DNA from: Apodemus sylvaticus
Taxonomy: Eukaryota > Chordata > Mammalia > Rodentia > Muridae
DNA length: 64,000 nucleotides
NCBI RefSeq assembly: GCF_947179515.1
Contig: NC_067476.1
Coordinates: forward strand, 59,857,300-59,921,299
Direction: 5' to 3'
Shown here piece after piece: positions 61,672 through 64,000 of the stretch. Positions within the stretch are counted from its first letter, which is position 1. Each line of letters opens with the position of its first letter. A program made the position numbers and the translations under genes. Below the pieces are notes generated by a model. That model was not told where the DNA came from and ran no database searches. It worked only from the letters and a program-made list of their open reading frames with translations.

Positions 61672-61735
61672 GTGTGTGTGTGTGTGTATGTGTGTGTATG
61701 TGTGTGTGTGCATGGTGTGTATGTGTGTGTGTGAT
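61672..61735. repeat. (GT)n-rich tract
   Basis: Interrupted GT units with gtat and catg breaks. Confidence 0.9.
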
Positions 61736-61739
61736 GTGC

Positions 61740-62050
61740 ATTAGTGTGTATATGGGCACATACATACCATACACTCATGTGGAGATAAAAGGGCAATCTC
61801 AGATGTGCTGGTCCTCACCTTCCTTATTTGAGACAGAATCTCTTCTGTTGTTCCTCTCTGCTTCTACCAGGCTAGCTAGTCTGTGAGCTTCTGAGCATCC
61901 TCCTGTTCTGTCTCTGTCACTACAGGAGTGCTGGAATTACAGATCATGGGCTTTGATATCTGGCTTTAGCTATGCTTTGACGATTCAAACTCAGTCTCTT
62001 ATACTTGTGTAACAGTTTCTATACCCAATGAGCCATTGACCCCAGCCCAA
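61740..62050 (-). repeat. B3/B4-type SINE, antisense
   Basis: Complement landmarks: tatttgagacagaatctctt, agtgctggaattacagatca, gattcaaactcagtctctta and caatgagccattgaccccag. Confidence 0.65.
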
Positions 62051-62051
62051 G

Positions 62052-63380
62052 AGTAAAGCTTTTAAAAACCTGTCCTTCTAGTCAGTTGAATACCACTCTT
62101 ACAAGAATGGGCCATAAGCCAGGTATGTCAGTGTATACATGAAACTGAAACAAACCTTGGGTAGGGTCAGGAGAATCACAAGTTCAAGAACTACCTGAAA
62201 CACATAATGAAATGCTGTCTCAAAAAGACATATTTTGAGGAACTGTGTGACCTACCATTTTTGGGATCTACACTTCTTGTAGCACCACTCAGTCCTATAC
62301 TGTCAGCCTATTGTGCCCTACCATACAAAGTACAAGCTGGACTTTCTGCCTGTCATTGATACTTCAGATTAATCACTCATACCACAATCTAATGCTGTCC
62401 TTGCTTGCCTTTCTATAATAAAGACCGGAAAGTTAAACAAAGCAATAAATGTAAAGCATTGCCTGGGCTCGGAGGAGGGGGCAAACACTGTACAATCATA
62501 AACACTAAACTTTAACTTATAACCGAGCTGCACAGATAGTCAGAGGACAGATTTATTTGGCTGGCACAAAGCTGAGTATAAAGTCCTTAAACCAGTCAAT
62601 GAAGTGCTAGCTTTCAGTTCTGTTAGCCGCCTGACTCTAGCGATGGCAAATACTCTCTTAACAGCCTAGTTTGTGATATGGCTGTGGATTTCATCCTCGG
62701 AGCCTAGAGCTAGGCTCTGCTTTTACTTTTATTGACATTTCTGTGAAGTATCTGTGCCAGCCATGAAATCTATTTGTACTGACTCCACATGGTGCTAATT
62801 ATAGTATCTGCAATTCATAATCCCCCTCCTGCCTCTAAAAGGGAGCAAAGTGTGACTACAACAGAACAGTCAGAACACAAGACTATGCAATCAAGAGACT
62901 GATTAAATGGGATGCAGTTCGCAGGTATTAAAGGAGGAGATGACAATAACCTATGACATTCAACAGTGGATTAGTTGATCACCTTACTGCCTATGGACAT
63001 CTAGAATGTAGTGCCAGGCAGAATAGCGGCTGCAATGGACTACTGCAGAAATACAAAGAACATAAAGGGAGAGAGTGTTGGGTCTGTCCCTTTAACTTCT
63101 TTGAGTAACTTTGAGTGAAAATATGAATAGTTCAAAGCACAGGGTCCAGGAGGAAGCTCGAATCATCTGCAGAGCTGATACAGTCTGCTCACAGATTATT
63201 GAGTTATAATGCAGTTTGCCAGTGCCCAGACCAGTCTCCTGGATCAGCAGATTAAGTCACAATTGGGAGCTTTATTGAAAACAAAATTCTTGAGCTTCAT
63301 TCCAGAGTGGAAATGGAGACACTAGGGTGAGACTCATGAACCCATATTTTCAGAAGCCCTCCATATGACTGTGCTGCTCT
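62052..63380. other. Far-upstream stretch with repeat-free part 62,600-62,980
   Basis: 62,090-62,230 may be a poor B1-like remnant (a gccataagccaggtatgtca start and a ctgtctcaaaaagacat end). The rest shows no repeat. 62,620-62,980 is a weak candidate for regulatory DNA. Confidence 0.35.
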
Positions 63381-63384
63381 CTGT

Positions 63385-63607
63385 GTTAGTTACTTTTCTG
63401 TTGCTGTGATAAAACATCAAGACAAAAGGTAAACTAAGAAGAAGAGAGGTGAGCTTGCCATTAGGTTCCAGAGGAATAATAATCCATTATGACAGGGAGG
63501 ACAGCAGCTAGTGGCGGGCATGGGGGTGAGAACAGGGAACTGAGAGATCACAACTTTAGTCAGGAACATGAAGTAGAGACAGCAAACTGGAAAAAAGACA
63601 GGCTGTG
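63385..63607 (-). repeat. Rodent interspersed repeat, antisense, truncated
   Basis: Same family as 58,262-58,650: gttagttacttttctgttgc, tgtgataaaacatcaagaca, ggttccagaggaataataat, catgaagtagagacagcaaa. It stops abruptly near 63,607, where a sense copy begins. Confidence 0.65.
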
Positions 63608-63965
63608 GTGGTGTGAAAGAAAATGGCCTCCCTAAGGCCATTGGGAGTGGCACTATTAGGAAGTATGGCCTAGTTGGAGTAGGTGTGGCCTTGTTGGAAG
63701 AAGTAGTGTGGGGGTTGGGGGAGAGGCTTTGCAGTGGAAAGATATTAAAGCCATGCCCAGCGTGGCATTCACTTCCGCTGTCTGTGAATCAAACTGTAGA
63801 ACTCCCAACTCTTTCCCCAGAACCATGCCTGCCTACATGCTGCTGTGCTTCTCACCATGATGATAATATACTAAAATCTGAAACTGTAATCTAGCTTCAA
63901 TTAAATATTTCCCTTTATAAGAGTTGCCATGGTCATGGTGTCTCATCACAACAATAGAATCCCTA
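63605..63965 (+). repeat. Rodent interspersed repeat, sense, nearly full length
   Basis: Opposite orientation to the piece on its left: gtggtgtgaaagaaaatggc, ggagtaggtgtggccttgtt, accatgcctgcctacatgct, accatgatgataatatacta, gagttgccatggtcatggtg and acaacaatagaatccctatc. MaLR-like in layout. Confidence 0.65.
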
Positions 63966-64000
63966 TCTTAAGACAGGGTTAAATGCTCTCACAGTCTACC

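Noticed and set aside
1..64000. CRISPR arrays, operons, phage or plasmid features
   Set aside because: The window is vertebrate nuclear DNA. The only regular repeats are microsatellites and interspersed elements, with no spacer-repeat architecture.

Overview
This is a murine-rodent nuclear genome window, from the mouse/rat lineage. The evidence is a spliced vertebrate neurogenic bHLH gene, a second vertebrate gene seen as one exon, and a dense background of rodent-type repeats: B1, B2, B3 and ID/B4-like SINEs, L1 3' ends of mouse/rat type, and many (CA)n, (GA)n and (GGA)n tracts. I cannot separate mouse from rat with certainty. There are no prokaryotic features, and nearly all short open frames are chance frames in introns, intergenic DNA or repeats.

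Two real genes are visible, both on the minus strand. NEUROD1 (about 48,070-51,546) has a short non-coding exon 1 under a TATA box, an intron of about 1.45 kb, and one exon holding the whole 356-residue coding sequence (48,924-49,994) and the 3' UTR. About 21 kb downstream of the NEUROD1 stop, a CpG-rich block at 27,740-28,090 holds the promoter and first coding exon of CERKL (ATG at 27,942, splice donor at 27,740). Positions 1-27,740 would then be CERKL intron 1. I found no further CERKL exon there. The gene order and orientation match the CERKL-NEUROD1 neighbourhood known in mammals.

Layout: 1-27.7 kb is presumed CERKL intron 1 with scattered old SINE and L1 pieces. 27.7-28.1 kb is CERKL exon 1 and promoter. 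28.1-48.0 kb is the intergenic spacer and the most repeat-rich part. It includes nested rodent repeats (31 kb), an antisense L1 3' end (34-35 kb), and a 5'-inverted L1 with target-site duplications (40.8-41.9 kb). 48.0-51.6 kb is NEUROD1. 51.6-64 kb is NEUROD1 upstream DNA: an E-box-rich proximal promoter, a GC-rich zone at 53.8-55.0 kb, several AT-rich single-copy stretches that could hold enhancers, a recent B2 insertion at 58.96 kb, and more rodent repeats to the end.

No new biological system was found. The most informative items are the repeat insertion histories (twin-primed L1, nested repeat, young B2), the paired TCF/SOX-like motifs and E-boxes at the NEUROD1 promoter, and a perfect miR-30-type site just after the NEUROD1 stop codon.
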